Source: JADLBR01 sp964651705
GTDB taxonomy: Bacteria; Verrucomicrobiota; Verrucomicrobiia; JADLBR01
Direction of reading: 5' to 3'
NCBI GenBank assembly: GCA_964651705.1
Contig: CAZYWZ010000019.1
Location: forward strand, 16,635-80,634
DNA: 64,000 nucleotides
In this document: one piece after another, positions 49,986 to 59,862 of the stretch
Numbering within the stretch: the stretch's first letter is position 1
How the letters are laid out: the number at the start of each line of letters is the position of its first letter
Notes under the pieces: model-generated
What the model saw: the letters and a program-made list of their open reading frames with translations, nothing else
The model's database searches: none
Told to the model about the DNA's origin: nothing
Position numbers and translations under genes: made by a program

Positions 49986-52283
49986 TCACATCGAAACGAT
50001 CTCGAACGGAATGGCCGGGAGCGTGCCCAGCGGGATTCGGACGGCATTGCCCGCCGCACCGCCCCGGGCCATCGAGCGCTCCATGTAGGCCTCGACGATG
50101 AGATTGCCCTTGAGGCCGGGTTTGATCGTCTTGGCGTCGGCCTTCAGCAGCAACTGCACGCCACCCTCCTCGCGCGCTACCCTTTCGATCGCCAGGCCCT
50201 CGGGCGCCTCGCTGAGCTGCAGCTTCACCTGGTCCACGATCCAGCCGGGCAACCCCGGGACGGGCACCCGGGTCACCGTACCGCAGCGCACCCGCACCGG
50301 CTTGTCCACCGCTCCCCGCAGTACAGGTGGCACGAACCGCCCCTGCGTGCCGGTCACCACCGCCAACCACTCCTGCGCCGGCACCAGATGCCGATAGGCG
50401 AACGCCTGCATCATGTCTTCGGCCGGCACCACGTCGCGCGCCACCCCCCGCCCCTGGATCGTCGCCCTGCCTTCCATCTCCAATCGCACCGGCAGCGGCG
50501 ATGGCGCATCCGGCAACGTCAGCGTCAGCCGTAGCTTGTCCTCGCCTGCGGGGATCTTCCCGCCGCTGAGCCGGAATCCGGCGGGCGGATCCTTGAGCGA
50601 GAGGTCGATGTCGCCCGAGAATCCGTCGCGCCGGAGGGCATACACCGTGAGCGGCACCGAGGCGCCCGCGCGCCCATTGACGCTCGATGGCGCGACCCGC
50701 AGCTCGAAATCCGGCTCGGGCGGACTCACCCGCAACCGATACGTGTACTCCTCCCCACCGTGTCGCTGGGTGTCCCCGACGCGCAGATAGTACGTCCCGT
50801 TGGCGGGTATCCGCAACTTGAGCCGCGAGTCGGCATGGTGGGTCTCGAGGCCCTGGCCCCGGTCCTCGTTGTCGTCATTGGACGACATCTCCTTGCCATT
50901 CGGCGCCAGAAACTTCACGACGGAATCCATCGGCGAATTCAGGCGCCGCGCCCAGACTTCCGCGATGATCTCGGCACCCGCCCGCCCGTCGATCCGATAC
51001 ATGTCCCAATCGCCCGGTTCCCCGATGCGGCCGTTGACCACCGCGGGCACCGCCACGCGCTGCGCGGTGCCGACATCGTTGTTTGGCTCCTGCTCCCCGC
51101 ATTCCGGCAAGGCGTCCACCGCAAACGGCAGCCCATTCCAGCCGACGCCGGTCCCCGCCAGCGATACCTCCCGTATGCCAGCCCCCGCCCCGACCTCCGG
51201 AGTGAACCGGGCCTGCGTCAGGTTCCAACCCCTGATCTCCACCGGACCCGATTCCCCCTCGCGCGCGCCCATCGGAAATATTCCCGTGACGAACGGGACC
51301 TCGCCCACCGCGATCCGATAGACAAAATCCTCGCGGCCCCGGTACAGTGCGTCCTTGATCTCCAGGACATATTCCCCATCCGCCGGCGCCTCGTAATACA
51401 CCACGGGATCCACGCTGCATTTGAAATCGTCGCCAAACGCCACCTCATTCCCGCTCGCGTCATAGAGCGCCAGGGCCGCCTGGAACCAGCCCGGCACCGC
51501 GTCCGCAAGATACGGCACCAGCGCCCGCGCCCTGGCCGCGATCACCAGCCGCTCCCCCTTCCGCACCCGCAGCGCAAACCGATCCACGTCCCCGGGCAAG
51601 ATCTGCCCGTTGATCACGACCGGCCTCTCCGCACCGACTCCCCGGTCGGGGGCCTTGTGGTTCGGCTCGGTCTCCCGGCACTCCGCCCACGTCCCGATCT
51701 GGAAGGGCAACGGATTCGATAGGCCGGCCGCCGTCCTCACCCGCAGCTCCCGGTTGCCAGGGGGCGCGTCCGCCGACACCTCCAACCTCACCGTCACATC
51801 CTCCTGCAGCTGCGCGTTGAGCTGCCTCTTCTTGTCGTTCGCCAGCCTCATGAATTCCCTCAGCTGCTCGATGTCCTTGTCGGTGACGCCGGCCTCCTTC
51901 AGGACCAAGGCCGCATCCTTGCCCGTCATCCGGCCGGGCCGGAACTCGGCGTCCGGCTTCCGTCCCAGTTTCGACTCCAGCACCTGTTGCGCGCGCTCGA
52001 TCGAGTTCCGGATCCGCGCGACATCGCCCTGGTTGAAGAACCGGTGGTGCTTGAGGATCGACGCCCTCACCCCGCCGCCCGAGATGTGCACCCCCGTCGC
52101 CCCCTCCAGAAACTGCCCGCCCACCAATATCTCGGCCGTCGAGCCCGACTTCACACCGGCCGGATAGATGAAACCGATTCGCGGATCCCTCGTCCCCACC
52201 GGGACCCGCTGGCCGAACGACGCCGCCATCCCGACCACGAAAGCCAAGAGCCCCACCGCCACCCGCCGCCGATTCCTGTGCAT
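49986..52283 (-). CDS. Exported protein with PPC-type beta-sandwich domains
   Basis: 765 residues with a signal peptide (about 1-26). Bacterial pre-peptidase C-terminal-like units show as ETEPNHKAPDRG...DVDRFALRVRKGE...YVLEIKD (about 205-330) and CGEQEPNNDVGTA...DWDMYRIDGRAG...YYLRVGDTQ (about 395-510). Between them are IPT/Ig-like segments (FPMGAREGESGPVEIRGWNL). No enzyme domain. GGGGAGG is 8 bases before ATG 52283. Third gene of a PSD1-DUF1501-PPC operon (14 bases after DUF1501), so it is probably the large surface or periplasmic partner. Confidence 0.75.
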   Translation of the reverse strand: MHRNRRRVAVGLLAFVVGMAASFGQRVPVGTRDPRIGFIYPAGVKSGSTAEILVGGQFLEGATGVHISGGGVRASILKHHRFFNQGDVARIRNSIERAQQVLESKLGRKPDAEFRPGRMTGKDAALVLKEAGVTDKDIEQLREFMRLANDKKRQLNAQLQEDVTVRLEVSADAPPGNRELRVRTAAGLSNPLPFQIGTWAECRETEPNHKAPDRGVGAERPVVINGQILPGDVDRFALRVRKGERLVIAARARALVPYLADAVPGWFQAALALYDASGNEVAFGDDFKCSVDPVVYYEAPADGEYVLEIKDALYRGREDFVYRIAVGEVPFVTGIFPMGAREGESGPVEIRGWNLTQARFTPEVGAGAGIREVSLAGTGVGWNGLPFAVDALPECGEQEPNNDVGTAQRVAVPAVVNGRIGEPGDWDMYRIDGRAGAEIIAEVWARRLNSPMDSVVKFLAPNGKEMSSNDDNEDRGQGLETHHADSRLKLRIPANGTYYLRVGDTQRHGGEEYTYRLRVSPPEPDFELRVAPSSVNGRAGASVPLTVYALRRDGFSGDIDLSLKDPPAGFRLSGGKIPAGEDKLRLTLTLPDAPSPLPVRLEMEGRATIQGRGVARDVVPAEDMMQAFAYRHLVPAQEWLAVVTGTQGRFVPPVLRGAVDKPVRVRCGTVTRVPVPGLPGWIVDQVKLQLSEAPEGLAIERVAREEGGVQLLLKADAKTIKPGLKGNLIVEAYMERSMARGGAAGNAVRIPLGTLPAIPFEIVSM

Positions 52284-52297
52284 GGCGCGCACCTCCC

Positions 52298-53641
52298 CTA
52301 CATGATCTCCCGCAGCTTGCCGCTGGACTTGACCCCGTCCTTGGCGGAGGGCAGCAGCCGCACGGCGAAACCCTGCGGGTGCTGCAGCGTCGCGTCCGGA
52401 TCGATGCCCAGCAGCTCATACATGCTCGCGATCATGTCCACGGGATGCACCGGCCGCTCCTTGACGTCCTCGCCCTTCGCGTCCGACGCCCCGACGACGC
52501 AGCCCCCGCGGAAGCCGCCACCCGCCACCACCGCGGAGAACACCCGCCCATAGTGCCCGCGGCCACCGTTCCACGGCGCCTCCCACTGCACCTTCGGGGT
52601 CCGCCCGAACTCCCCGCTGCACCAGATGATCGTGCTCTCTAGCAGCCCCCGCTCCGATAGATCCTGGAGCAGCGACGCCAGACCCTTGTCAAATTCTGGA
52701 AGTTTCCGCCGCATGATCTGGAAGTGCTGCTTGTGGGTGTCCCATCCCTTGTAATTGATCGTCACGTAGCGGACCCCCTGCTCCACCAGCCGCCGCGCCA
52801 TCAGGCACGATTGCCCAAAGGTATTCCGCCCATATCGCTCCCGCAGATCGTCCTTCTCCTGCGCCAGATCGAAGACCTTGGCCCCGTTGCCCAAGATCAG
52901 GTCGTAGGCATCGGCCTGGGCCTTCTTCAGCGCCCCGATCTCGGGATCTCCCGCCGCCGCCCGCGAAAGCGTCCCCAGCCGATCCAAAAAGTCGCGGCGC
53001 CCGCGTTGCCTCTCGTCCGAGATCCCCTCCGCGACGACGCCCTCCACCATGAACCGCCGCTGGCCCGGGTCGCCGCCCGTGGCAAACGGCTTGTACTTCG
53101 ATCCGAGAAAACCCGCCTCGGAGAAGCGCCCCAGGGCCTCGGTGAGCACCACGTACGGGGGGATCAGGCCCGCGTAGCCCGCGTCGTATCCCTTGAATCG
53201 CGACACCACCGCCCCCACGCACGGGTAAACGATGCGGTCACCGGGCTCCCTGCCCGTCTGCACGATGTACGTCGCGGTCTCGTGCGCGTCGATCCCGTGC
53301 GTCATGCCCCGGATGATCGAATATTTGTCCGCCTGCTTGGCCAACTCCGGCAGGAGCTCGCCCACCTGGATCCCGTCCGCGTTGGTGGGGATCGCCTTGG
53401 CCAGCTGCCCGCAGTAATCGTACCCCGCCTCCGGTTTCGGGTCGAAGGTGTCCAGATGCGCCATGCCCCCCCACAGCCAGATCTGGATGACCGCCTTCGC
53501 CTTGGCCGGACGGCCGGGGACGATCGCGCCCCGGCACGGGCGCCCGCCCAACATCAGCCCCGCCGCCGCCATCGCCCCGCCGCGCAGCACCGCACGCCGC
53601 GAGAACACCCCGTCGCGCCCCATCTCAACAACCTCTCTCAT
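52298..53641 (-). CDS. Tat-exported DUF1501 protein
   Basis: 447 residues. Twin-arginine signal SRRAVLRGGAMAAAGLMLGG (about 14-33). The DUF1501 domain has the alkaline-phosphatase/sulfatase-like landmarks IQIWLWGGMAHLDTFDPKP, RGMTHGIDAHETATY, NYKGWDTHKQHF and IIWCSGEFGRTP...GRGHYGRVFS. The Asp/His residues in WDTH and GRGHY probably bind metal. Function unproven; in Planctomycetes and Verrucomicrobia it nearly always accompanies PSCyt/PSD1 proteins, as here (34 bases after the PSD1 gene). ATG 53641 has GGAAGGG 8 bases upstream. Confidence 0.85.
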   Translation of the reverse strand: MREVVEMGRDGVFSRRAVLRGGAMAAAGLMLGGRPCRGAIVPGRPAKAKAVIQIWLWGGMAHLDTFDPKPEAGYDYCGQLAKAIPTNADGIQVGELLPELAKQADKYSIIRGMTHGIDAHETATYIVQTGREPGDRIVYPCVGAVVSRFKGYDAGYAGLIPPYVVLTEALGRFSEAGFLGSKYKPFATGGDPGQRRFMVEGVVAEGISDERQRGRRDFLDRLGTLSRAAAGDPEIGALKKAQADAYDLILGNGAKVFDLAQEKDDLRERYGRNTFGQSCLMARRLVEQGVRYVTINYKGWDTHKQHFQIMRRKLPEFDKGLASLLQDLSERGLLESTIIWCSGEFGRTPKVQWEAPWNGGRGHYGRVFSAVVAGGGFRGGCVVGASDAKGEDVKERPVHPVDMIASMYELLGIDPDATLQHPQGFAVRLLPSAKDGVKSSGKLREIM

Positions 53642-53675
53642 GCGCCTACCCTTCCTTCCTCTAACCTACGCCCAT

Positions 53676-55253
53676 TCAATGCCTGTACAGAAACTCCGCG
53701 CCATTGATCAACGCCCACGCCAGATCCACGTAGGCTTCCTGCCGGCTCACGCTGCCCGACTCGAAATACTTCCGCACCTCGGCCATCTCCTCGCGCGTCG
53801 GCGGGCGCGAGAGAATCGCCAGGTAGACTCGCGTCACCGCGTCCTCCGGGGTCGATGCCGACCAGATCAGCGACCGCAACCTTTCCCCCTGCTCGATCTT
53901 TCGCCTCACGTGCGACGAGTTCAGCAGATGCAAGCCCTGCGCCGCCGTCGGGCGATTATTCCTCTCCGAGACCACCCCCGTGTCCCGGGGCGGCCGACCA
54001 AACATCTCGAGGAACGCGCTCGTCACGCTGCCGTCCGCCAGCGCGATGGACCGCTGGTCCTCCGGGATGAAGGTGAATGGCTCCGGGATCGGACTCGAGT
54101 ATTCCTCGGTGGTCCCCGTGATCTCGCACAGCGCGTCGATCAGCACCTCCGCGTCCAACCGCCGCATCGGGTAGAAGGCGAAATTGGCCTCGGCCTCCGG
54201 ACGGTCGCTCGGGCGGATCGACGAAAGCTGGTACACGCGCGAGTTCAGGATCGCCCGAAAAATTTGCCTCGTGTCGAACTTGGCGCGCACCAGCTCCACG
54301 CTCAGCCAATCCAGCAGCTCGGGATTGCTGGGCGGGTTGTCCGGGCGGACGTCGTCCGGCTCGTGGACGATGCCCCGCCCCAGCAACCAATACCAGATCC
54401 GGTTGACGATGTTCTTCGCGAACCAGGGGTTCTCCGCGGACACCAGCCAATCGGCGAACACCTCGCGCGGGTCGGTGTCCGGCGGTATCGTCGCCGGCGC
54501 CCCATCCGGGAAGACCGCCTTCCCGCTCCGCGCGTTCGCCCCCCCGGGCTCCACCAGCGACGGATCAAAAAAGACGATCTCCTCCTTCCACTCCTGCGTG
54601 CCCTTGTACCCCACCTGCGCGAAGAACGCCGCCATGCCCGCCAGGCGCTCCTCGGGCCAGCGCTCCGCGCGCTCGCCCATGAAGACCAGCGCCACCGCCT
54701 GCGCGATCGAACCGGGACCCTTCTGCTGCATCGCCCGATAGAAGTTCACTTCCGGGTCCTTGAAGTTGCTGCCGCTCGAGGTCAGCAGTTGCCGCGCGAA
54801 CTGATCGTAGGGCACGTTGTCCCTCACCGAGGTCCGGATCCACCGGGCGTACGCCTGCACCGCGTTGGGCCACAGGTTGATCGGGAATTCCGCCTTCACG
54901 CGCAACAGGTCGCCCCACCGCATCGCCCAATAGTCCGCGAACTCCGGCCTCCCCAGCAGCCGCTCGATCAGCAGCCGCCGCTTGTCCGGATTCGTGTCCT
55001 TCAAAAAATCGTATGCCTCCCGCGCCGATGGCAGGGTGCCAATGACATCCAGAAACGCCCGCCTCACGAATACGCTGTCGGAACAGAGGCTCGCCGGCGG
55101 GATGCCGAGCCCCTCCAGCCGCGCAAAGACCAGCTCATCCACACGGCAACCGGGCGAAACCACCCCCTTCTGCTCGTAAGGGCCGACCGGTTCCACGGCC
55201 GCCCCCACCGCGGCGGTCGCGGCCAGCACTCCAGCCATCAGTGCCAATCTCAT
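53676..55253 (-). CDS. Exported PSCyt2-PSD1 (DUF1549/DUF1553) protein
   Basis: 525 residues with a signal peptide (about 1-20). DUF1549/PSCyt2: VDELVFARLEGLGIPPASL, FVRRAFLDVIGTLPSAREA and RWGDLLRVK (about 38-240). DUF1553/PSD1: WLVSAENPWFAKNIVNRIWY, LLDWLSVELVRAKFDTRQIF and RRLDAEVLIDALCEITGT, near the end LYLAILSRPPTREE-like YLAILSRPPTREEM (about 285-515). The heme CxxCH cytochrome domain that often precedes these is absent. First gene of the operon; divergent from the sulfatase, 150 bases between the starts. Confidence 0.85.
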   Translation of the reverse strand: MRLALMAGVLAATAAVGAAVEPVGPYEQKGVVSPGCRVDELVFARLEGLGIPPASLCSDSVFVRRAFLDVIGTLPSAREAYDFLKDTNPDKRRLLIERLLGRPEFADYWAMRWGDLLRVKAEFPINLWPNAVQAYARWIRTSVRDNVPYDQFARQLLTSSGSNFKDPEVNFYRAMQQKGPGSIAQAVALVFMGERAERWPEERLAGMAAFFAQVGYKGTQEWKEEIVFFDPSLVEPGGANARSGKAVFPDGAPATIPPDTDPREVFADWLVSAENPWFAKNIVNRIWYWLLGRGIVHEPDDVRPDNPPSNPELLDWLSVELVRAKFDTRQIFRAILNSRVYQLSSIRPSDRPEAEANFAFYPMRRLDAEVLIDALCEITGTTEEYSSPIPEPFTFIPEDQRSIALADGSVTSAFLEMFGRPPRDTGVVSERNNRPTAAQGLHLLNSSHVRRKIEQGERLRSLIWSASTPEDAVTRVYLAILSRPPTREEMAEVRKYFESGSVSRQEAYVDLAWALINGAEFLYRH

Positions 55254-55403
55254 CGAAAACTCTAACCCCCAAACCACCCAAAAGTTACGCCCAAACCCAA
55301 GCGGCCCAACGCCCCAGACGCCTGCCCCCACCACCCGCCGCCAGCCAGTTCGCCACCCCATTCCCGCAATTTGCCCTCGCCTGCGACACCGCACCGAGGA
55401 AAA

Positions 55404-56828
55404 ATGCTTAACCAAACCCGCATGAAAGCGATACCGTCCTTCCTCCCCCTCCTGGCTTTTCCCCTTCTGCTGCCCGCCGACCCTCCGCCAAAACCCAATA
55501 TCGTGGTCATCCTGGCCGACGATTTGGGCTACGCCGATGTGGGCTTTAATGGCGGCAAGGAGATCGCCACCCCCGGCATCGACAGGATCGCCTGCTCCGG
55601 CGCCCGTCTGGCCCAGTTTTACGTTCAACCGCTCTGCTCGCCCACCCGGGCCGCCCTCCTCACGGGGAGGTACCCGATGCGCTATGGCCTCCAGGTTGGC
55701 GTGGTACGTCCATGGGAGAGCCGCGGTCTACCCCTCGGGGAGCGCACGCTGCCGTCGGCGCTCAAGGAGGCTGGCTATCAGACCGCCATCGTGGGCAAAT
55801 GGCATCTCGGCCACAACGATCCCGCCTACCTCCCCACCCGCCGCGGGTTCGATCGCCAGTATGGCCACTACTGCGGCGCCATAGACTACTTTACCCACGA
55901 CCGCGACGGCGGCCATGACTGGCACCGTGACGACCGCGCCTCCCGCGACCAGGGCTACAGCACCCACCTCATCGCCCAAGAGGCCTGCCGGATCATCCGC
56001 GAGCGCCAGAAGGGCAAGCCTCTCTTCCTCTACATCCCATTCAATGCGGTCCACAGCCCCCATCAGGTGCCCGACGATTACATGAAACCCTACGCCGCAC
56101 TCAAGGAACCCCGCCAGACCTACGCCGGCATGGTCGCCGCGATGGACAACGCCATCGGCCAGGTCCTAGACACGATCGAGGCCGAAGGCCTCAAGCATGA
56201 CACCCTGATCTTCTTCTCCAGTGACAACGGGGGCCCCAGCCCCGGCAGGGTCACCGACAACGGCCCCCTCCGCGCCGGGAAAGGCACCCTCTACGAGGGC
56301 GGCGCGAGAGTCTGCGCCTGCGTGTCATGGCCCGGCAAGATCCCCTCTGGCATCACCATCGACGGATCATTCCACATCGTCGACCTGTACCCCACCTTCC
56401 TCCGCCTCGCGGGCGCCCCAACCGAGCAACCACTCGCGCCCGATGGCCTCGATATCTGGGCCTCCCTGGCTTCCGGCGCCCCCTCGCCCCGCACGGAGAT
56501 CCTCATCAACGCGAAGCCCGACTCCGGCGCCATCCGCATCGGCGACTGGAAATTGGTCCTCAACGGCAACCGCTCCGCCGCCGATGAGGACGAACCGAAG
56601 ACGAGAATGGGCAAGCGTGGCAAAAAGGCTGCCGCCGCAGCGGCCGTCGAACTCTTCGACCTCGCCAACGACATCGGGGAGAAAACGAATCGCGCCGAGG
56701 AAATGCCCGAAAGAGTCGCCGAACTCCGCTCCCGGTACGATGCCCTCGCCGCCCAGGCCACCCCTCCCTCCAATCAACCGAAAGCCCCGGGCTTCCGGAG
56801 CCCCGCCATCTGGGGCGAGATCCCGTAG
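55404..56828 (+). CDS. Exported type I sulfatase
   Basis: 474 residues with a hydrophobic signal (about 11-25). ILADDLGYADVGF (about 36) supplies metal ligands. The formylglycine motif is PLCSPTRAALLTGR with Cys78, and VGKWHLGHN and FFSSDNGGP follow. It removes sulfate esters outside the cytoplasm. It differs clearly from the sulfatase at 18211, so the substrates may differ. ATG 55404 has GAGGA just upstream; ATG 55422 is an alternative. A Lys/Ala-rich insertion (about 410-425) is unusual. Confidence 0.85.
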   Translation: MLNQTRMKAIPSFLPLLAFPLLLPADPPPKPNIVVILADDLGYADVGFNGGKEIATPGIDRIACSGARLAQFYVQPLCSPTRAALLTGRYPMRYGLQVGVVRPWESRGLPLGERTLPSALKEAGYQTAIVGKWHLGHNDPAYLPTRRGFDRQYGHYCGAIDYFTHDRDGGHDWHRDDRASRDQGYSTHLIAQEACRIIRERQKGKPLFLYIPFNAVHSPHQVPDDYMKPYAALKEPRQTYAGMVAAMDNAIGQVLDTIEAEGLKHDTLIFFSSDNGGPSPGRVTDNGPLRAGKGTLYEGGARVCACVSWPGKIPSGITIDGSFHIVDLYPTFLRLAGAPTEQPLAPDGLDIWASLASGAPSPRTEILINAKPDSGAIRIGDWKLVLNGNRSAADEDEPKTRMGKRGKKAAAAAAVELFDLANDIGEKTNRAEEMPERVAELRSRYDALAAQATPPSNQPKAPGFRSPAIWGEIP

Positions 56829-56890
56829 CCTGCCGCCCCGTGGCGCTGGGCCTGGGCAACCAGGCCCCCGAAATCGCACCCCCCCCGAAC

Positions 56891-58312
56891 TCACCCCTCC
56901 AGATATTGCTCCGGGAATTTCCACGGGGCCCGATACTTCGGGATGGCCAGCTTGGCGGCCTCGTCATCGCCCACGATCTTCTCGGTCTCGGGATCGAATC
57001 GGATCGAGCGCCCCAACTTCAAGGACAGCAGGCTCAGGACCACCGGAATATCGACCCTGAGGTGGTAGGTGATCGGGCTGCAGCTGGGCTGCTTGCGCGA
57101 TTTGATGCACTCTACCCACTCGATCTCGTGCCCGGGCGAGGGCGGGATCGTCTCGGACACCGGCTTTAACTCGGCCCCGATGTACATCAGCCGCGCCCCC
57201 TTGTCGGTCGCCGCCTTCTTCTTTTCCTCGACCCCCGGCAGGAGGAATTCCTTCAGCCCGTCGCCCTCCGGAATGATGCGGTGCTCCCCGTAGTTCGCGT
57301 ACATCGTCCCGTTGACCCCGTGAAAATAGATCCCCAGCCGGCGCTTCGGCACCGGGTGCCCATGCAGGTCAAAGCCGTAGCTGTTCGTCAGCGATGACAT
57401 CCACGTCATCGTCATGTTCGGGTACCGCCAGAGCACCTCGTGGTGGTCGTAGGCATCGCCGTCATCTTTCAGCACGAACCGCCCCCCCGCACTGCTCACC
57501 TGGATGGGATATTTCAGGTCCAGCGCCCAGACCGGCAGGTCGATGATGTGCGCCGCCATGTTGGGTGTCCACCCGCCGCCGTAATCCATCCACGAGCCGT
57601 GCTCGTATGACCCCTTTGCCAATATCTGGTTGTATGGGCGGAACGGCGCCGGCCCACACCAGAAGTCCCAGTCGAATCCTTCGGGCGGCGTCACCTCGGG
57701 ATCATGGCCTATGCCCCCCACCCCCTGATTCATCACGTTGAAGGTACGCACCACCCCGATCGGACCCAGATACCCCGCCCGGATCAACTCCACCACCCGC
57801 CGATAGTTCTCCGACGCGTGGATCTGCGTCCCCACCTGGCAGATGCGCCCGTGCTTCCTCACCGCATTCCGCACCGCCAGGCTCTCGCCCAGGTGCAGCG
57901 TCATCGGTTTCTGAAGGTAGATGTCCTTGCCCGCCTCGCTCGCCATGATCGCCATCAGCGCGTGCCAGTGCGGCGGCGTCGCGATGATCACCGCATCGAC
58001 ATCGTCCCGCGCCAGCACCTCGCGGAAATCCCCGTGCACCTTGCACGCGTCCCCGTGCACCGCCGCCACCTCCTCGGCGCGCCTGCGGTACACGTCGCAC
58101 GCCCCGACCACCACGACATCCGGGTGCGCCGCCGCATTCTTCAGATTGGTCCTACCCATGTTGTTGCACCCGATCAGCGCCACGTGGACCTTCCCATTCG
58201 CACCCGACTTTCCACCGGCGCCCAGAGAGCCCGAGGCCAGTATCCCGGGCACCGCAAGGCCCGCCGCCGCACCGATAAAACCCCGTCGCGATACCGTTAA
58301 TGGCTTTTGCAT
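56891..58312 (-). CDS. Tat-exported Gfo/Idh/MocA-family oxidoreductase
   Basis: 473 residues. Twin-arginine signal SRRGFIGAAAGLAVPG (about 8-23), then the NAD(P)-binding Rossmann domain (VALIGCNNMGRTNLKNA, about 42-58; DVVVVGACDVY; VIIATPPHWHALMAI). The catalytic EKP motif appears as YLQKPMT, with Gln for Glu, as often in exported members. The C-terminal beta-sheet dimer domain includes WTPNMAAHIIDLPVWAL. It probably oxidises or epimerises a sugar in the periplasm with a tightly bound cofactor. ATG 58312 is directly before the signal. Divergent from the glycosyltransferase gene. Confidence 0.85.
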   Translation of the reverse strand: MQKPLTVSRRGFIGAAAGLAVPGILASGSLGAGGKSGANGKVHVALIGCNNMGRTNLKNAAAHPDVVVVGACDVYRRRAEEVAAVHGDACKVHGDFREVLARDDVDAVIIATPPHWHALMAIMASEAGKDIYLQKPMTLHLGESLAVRNAVRKHGRICQVGTQIHASENYRRVVELIRAGYLGPIGVVRTFNVMNQGVGGIGHDPEVTPPEGFDWDFWCGPAPFRPYNQILAKGSYEHGSWMDYGGGWTPNMAAHIIDLPVWALDLKYPIQVSSAGGRFVLKDDGDAYDHHEVLWRYPNMTMTWMSSLTNSYGFDLHGHPVPKRRLGIYFHGVNGTMYANYGEHRIIPEGDGLKEFLLPGVEEKKKAATDKGARLMYIGAELKPVSETIPPSPGHEIEWVECIKSRKQPSCSPITYHLRVDIPVVLSLLSLKLGRSIRFDPETEKIVGDDEAAKLAIPKYRAPWKFPEQYLEG

Positions 58313-58416
58313 AATTCCATATGCTGGGCGCACCCCCGAACCCTGTCCACAGAAACGTTTGGCGCGCCACCGCCCGCCATTGCCGGCGTCGCCGCCCGAT
58401 GCCATCATCTTAACCC

Positions 58417-59862
58417 ATGTCCGGCCGCGCCCGTTTCATCCTGCTGATCGCCGCCTACATGGCGGCGCATGTCTGGCTCCGTGTGGCCTCTTCCCCCACC
58501 CTCGACCTCGATGAGGCAGAGCAAGTCGTCCTCGCGCAACAATTCCAGTGGGGCTATGGCGGGCAGGCCCCCCTGTTCACCTGGCTCCAGACCCTCCTCA
58601 TTCGCGCCATGGGCCCGAATGTCCTGCCTCTCGCCCTGCTCAAATCCGCGTTGCTCGCGGCCATTTTTGCCGTCGGCTACGCCATCGCGCAACACATGTT
58701 CGCCGGATCTCGCCGCGCCTCGGCCGCGGCCTCCCTATTCCTCTTGCCCTACCTCGTCTATCAGTCGCTTCGCGACTCCTCCCACTCCATCATCCTGACG
58801 CTCGCCTGCGCCCTCTGCCTCTGGCTCATCCTGCGCCTCGGCAACCGTCGCGATGTCCCCCTCTACGTCGCGCTGGGCCTCTGCGTCGCGGCCGGCTGCC
58901 TGAGCAAGTATAACTTCGCCCTCTTCCTGATACCCGCCGCCATCGCCACCGTCGCAGTCCCCGAGTTCCGGCCCATCGCCCGCGATCCCCGCCTCCTGCT
59001 CGCCGCGGCCATCGCCATCGCCCTCTTCACCCCACACGGGCTCTGGATGGCGGCAAATTTCGACGCCGCCACCGCCGAATCGATCGTAAAACTGAAGGCC
59101 AAAGAGATCGCCCCGCTCCGCAGCCTCGCCAAATTGGCCGAGTGCCTCCTCCGCTTCTCTGGGGTCGCTCTGGTGGCCGCATGCGTCGCTTTTCCCCAGA
59201 TCCTCCGGCATCCCCCCGGCCCGCCCTCGCCCACGCGCCGTTGGTTCGCGTGGTTTTTTTCCGCTGGACTCATCGGGCTCGTCCTCATGATGGTCGCCAC
59301 CGGCGCGACCGACCTCTCGGAGCGCTGGCTCCTTCCCCTTCTCTTCTGCCTACCCATCGCCCTGTGCCTTCGTGCCGGCGATCCCTCTGCCGCCGCGGGG
59401 CGCCGATTCGCGTGCGCGATCGGGCTCGCCGCGGTCGCCGTCCCCATCGCCCTGGGCACCCACGCCCTACTCGGCCCCGCCCTGGGACACCCCCTTCGCA
59501 AGAACGTCGATTTCTCGCCGATCCCGGCGACCCGGACCGACGTGCCCGGCACCATCATCGCCCAGAACTTCTTCCTCGCCGGCAACCTCCGGCGGCTCTA
59601 CCCCACGGCCACCGTCTACGTCCCGGCCCGCACCGCACAACCCGCCCCCACCCCGGGACCCATCTGGATCGCCTGGCAATCGAAGAGCTCGGGCTTCCGC
59701 CGCGCCGTCACCGAAGCCACCGGCATCCCCTGGGACCACCTCCAGCCCGAGATCATCGAACTGCCCTATCTCCCCTCCGCACCCATCGACCCCACGCGCG
59801 TCTCCATCGCCACCGTCCCACAACCAGGCGACCCAAAAGCGCGCCGCCGCCGGACCGACTGA
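58417..59862 (+). CDS. GT39/ArnT-like integral membrane glycosyltransferase
   Basis: 481 residues, about 10-11 membrane spans in residues 5-360, then a soluble tail. The loop after span 1 carries LDLDEAEQ (about 30-36), the acidic motif of GT-C enzymes. QAPLFTWLQTLLIRAMG and SLRDSSHSIILTLACAL follow as in the PMT_2 family. It should transfer a sugar from a lipid-phosphate donor on the outer face of the inner membrane; the acceptor is unknown. Its TGA stop coincides with the terminal TGA of a family A repeat. Confidence 0.8.
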   Translation: MSGRARFILLIAAYMAAHVWLRVASSPTLDLDEAEQVVLAQQFQWGYGGQAPLFTWLQTLLIRAMGPNVLPLALLKSALLAAIFAVGYAIAQHMFAGSRRASAAASLFLLPYLVYQSLRDSSHSIILTLACALCLWLILRLGNRRDVPLYVALGLCVAAGCLSKYNFALFLIPAAIATVAVPEFRPIARDPRLLLAAAIAIALFTPHGLWMAANFDAATAESIVKLKAKEIAPLRSLAKLAECLLRFSGVALVAACVAFPQILRHPPGPPSPTRRWFAWFFSAGLIGLVLMMVATGATDLSERWLLPLLFCLPIALCLRAGDPSAAAGRRFACAIGLAAVAVPIALGTHALLGPALGHPLRKNVDFSPIPATRTDVPGTIIAQNFFLAGNLRRLYPTATVYVPARTAQPAPTPGPIWIAWQSKSSGFRRAVTEATGIPWDHLQPEIIELPYLPSAPIDPTRVSIATVPQPGDPKARRRRTD

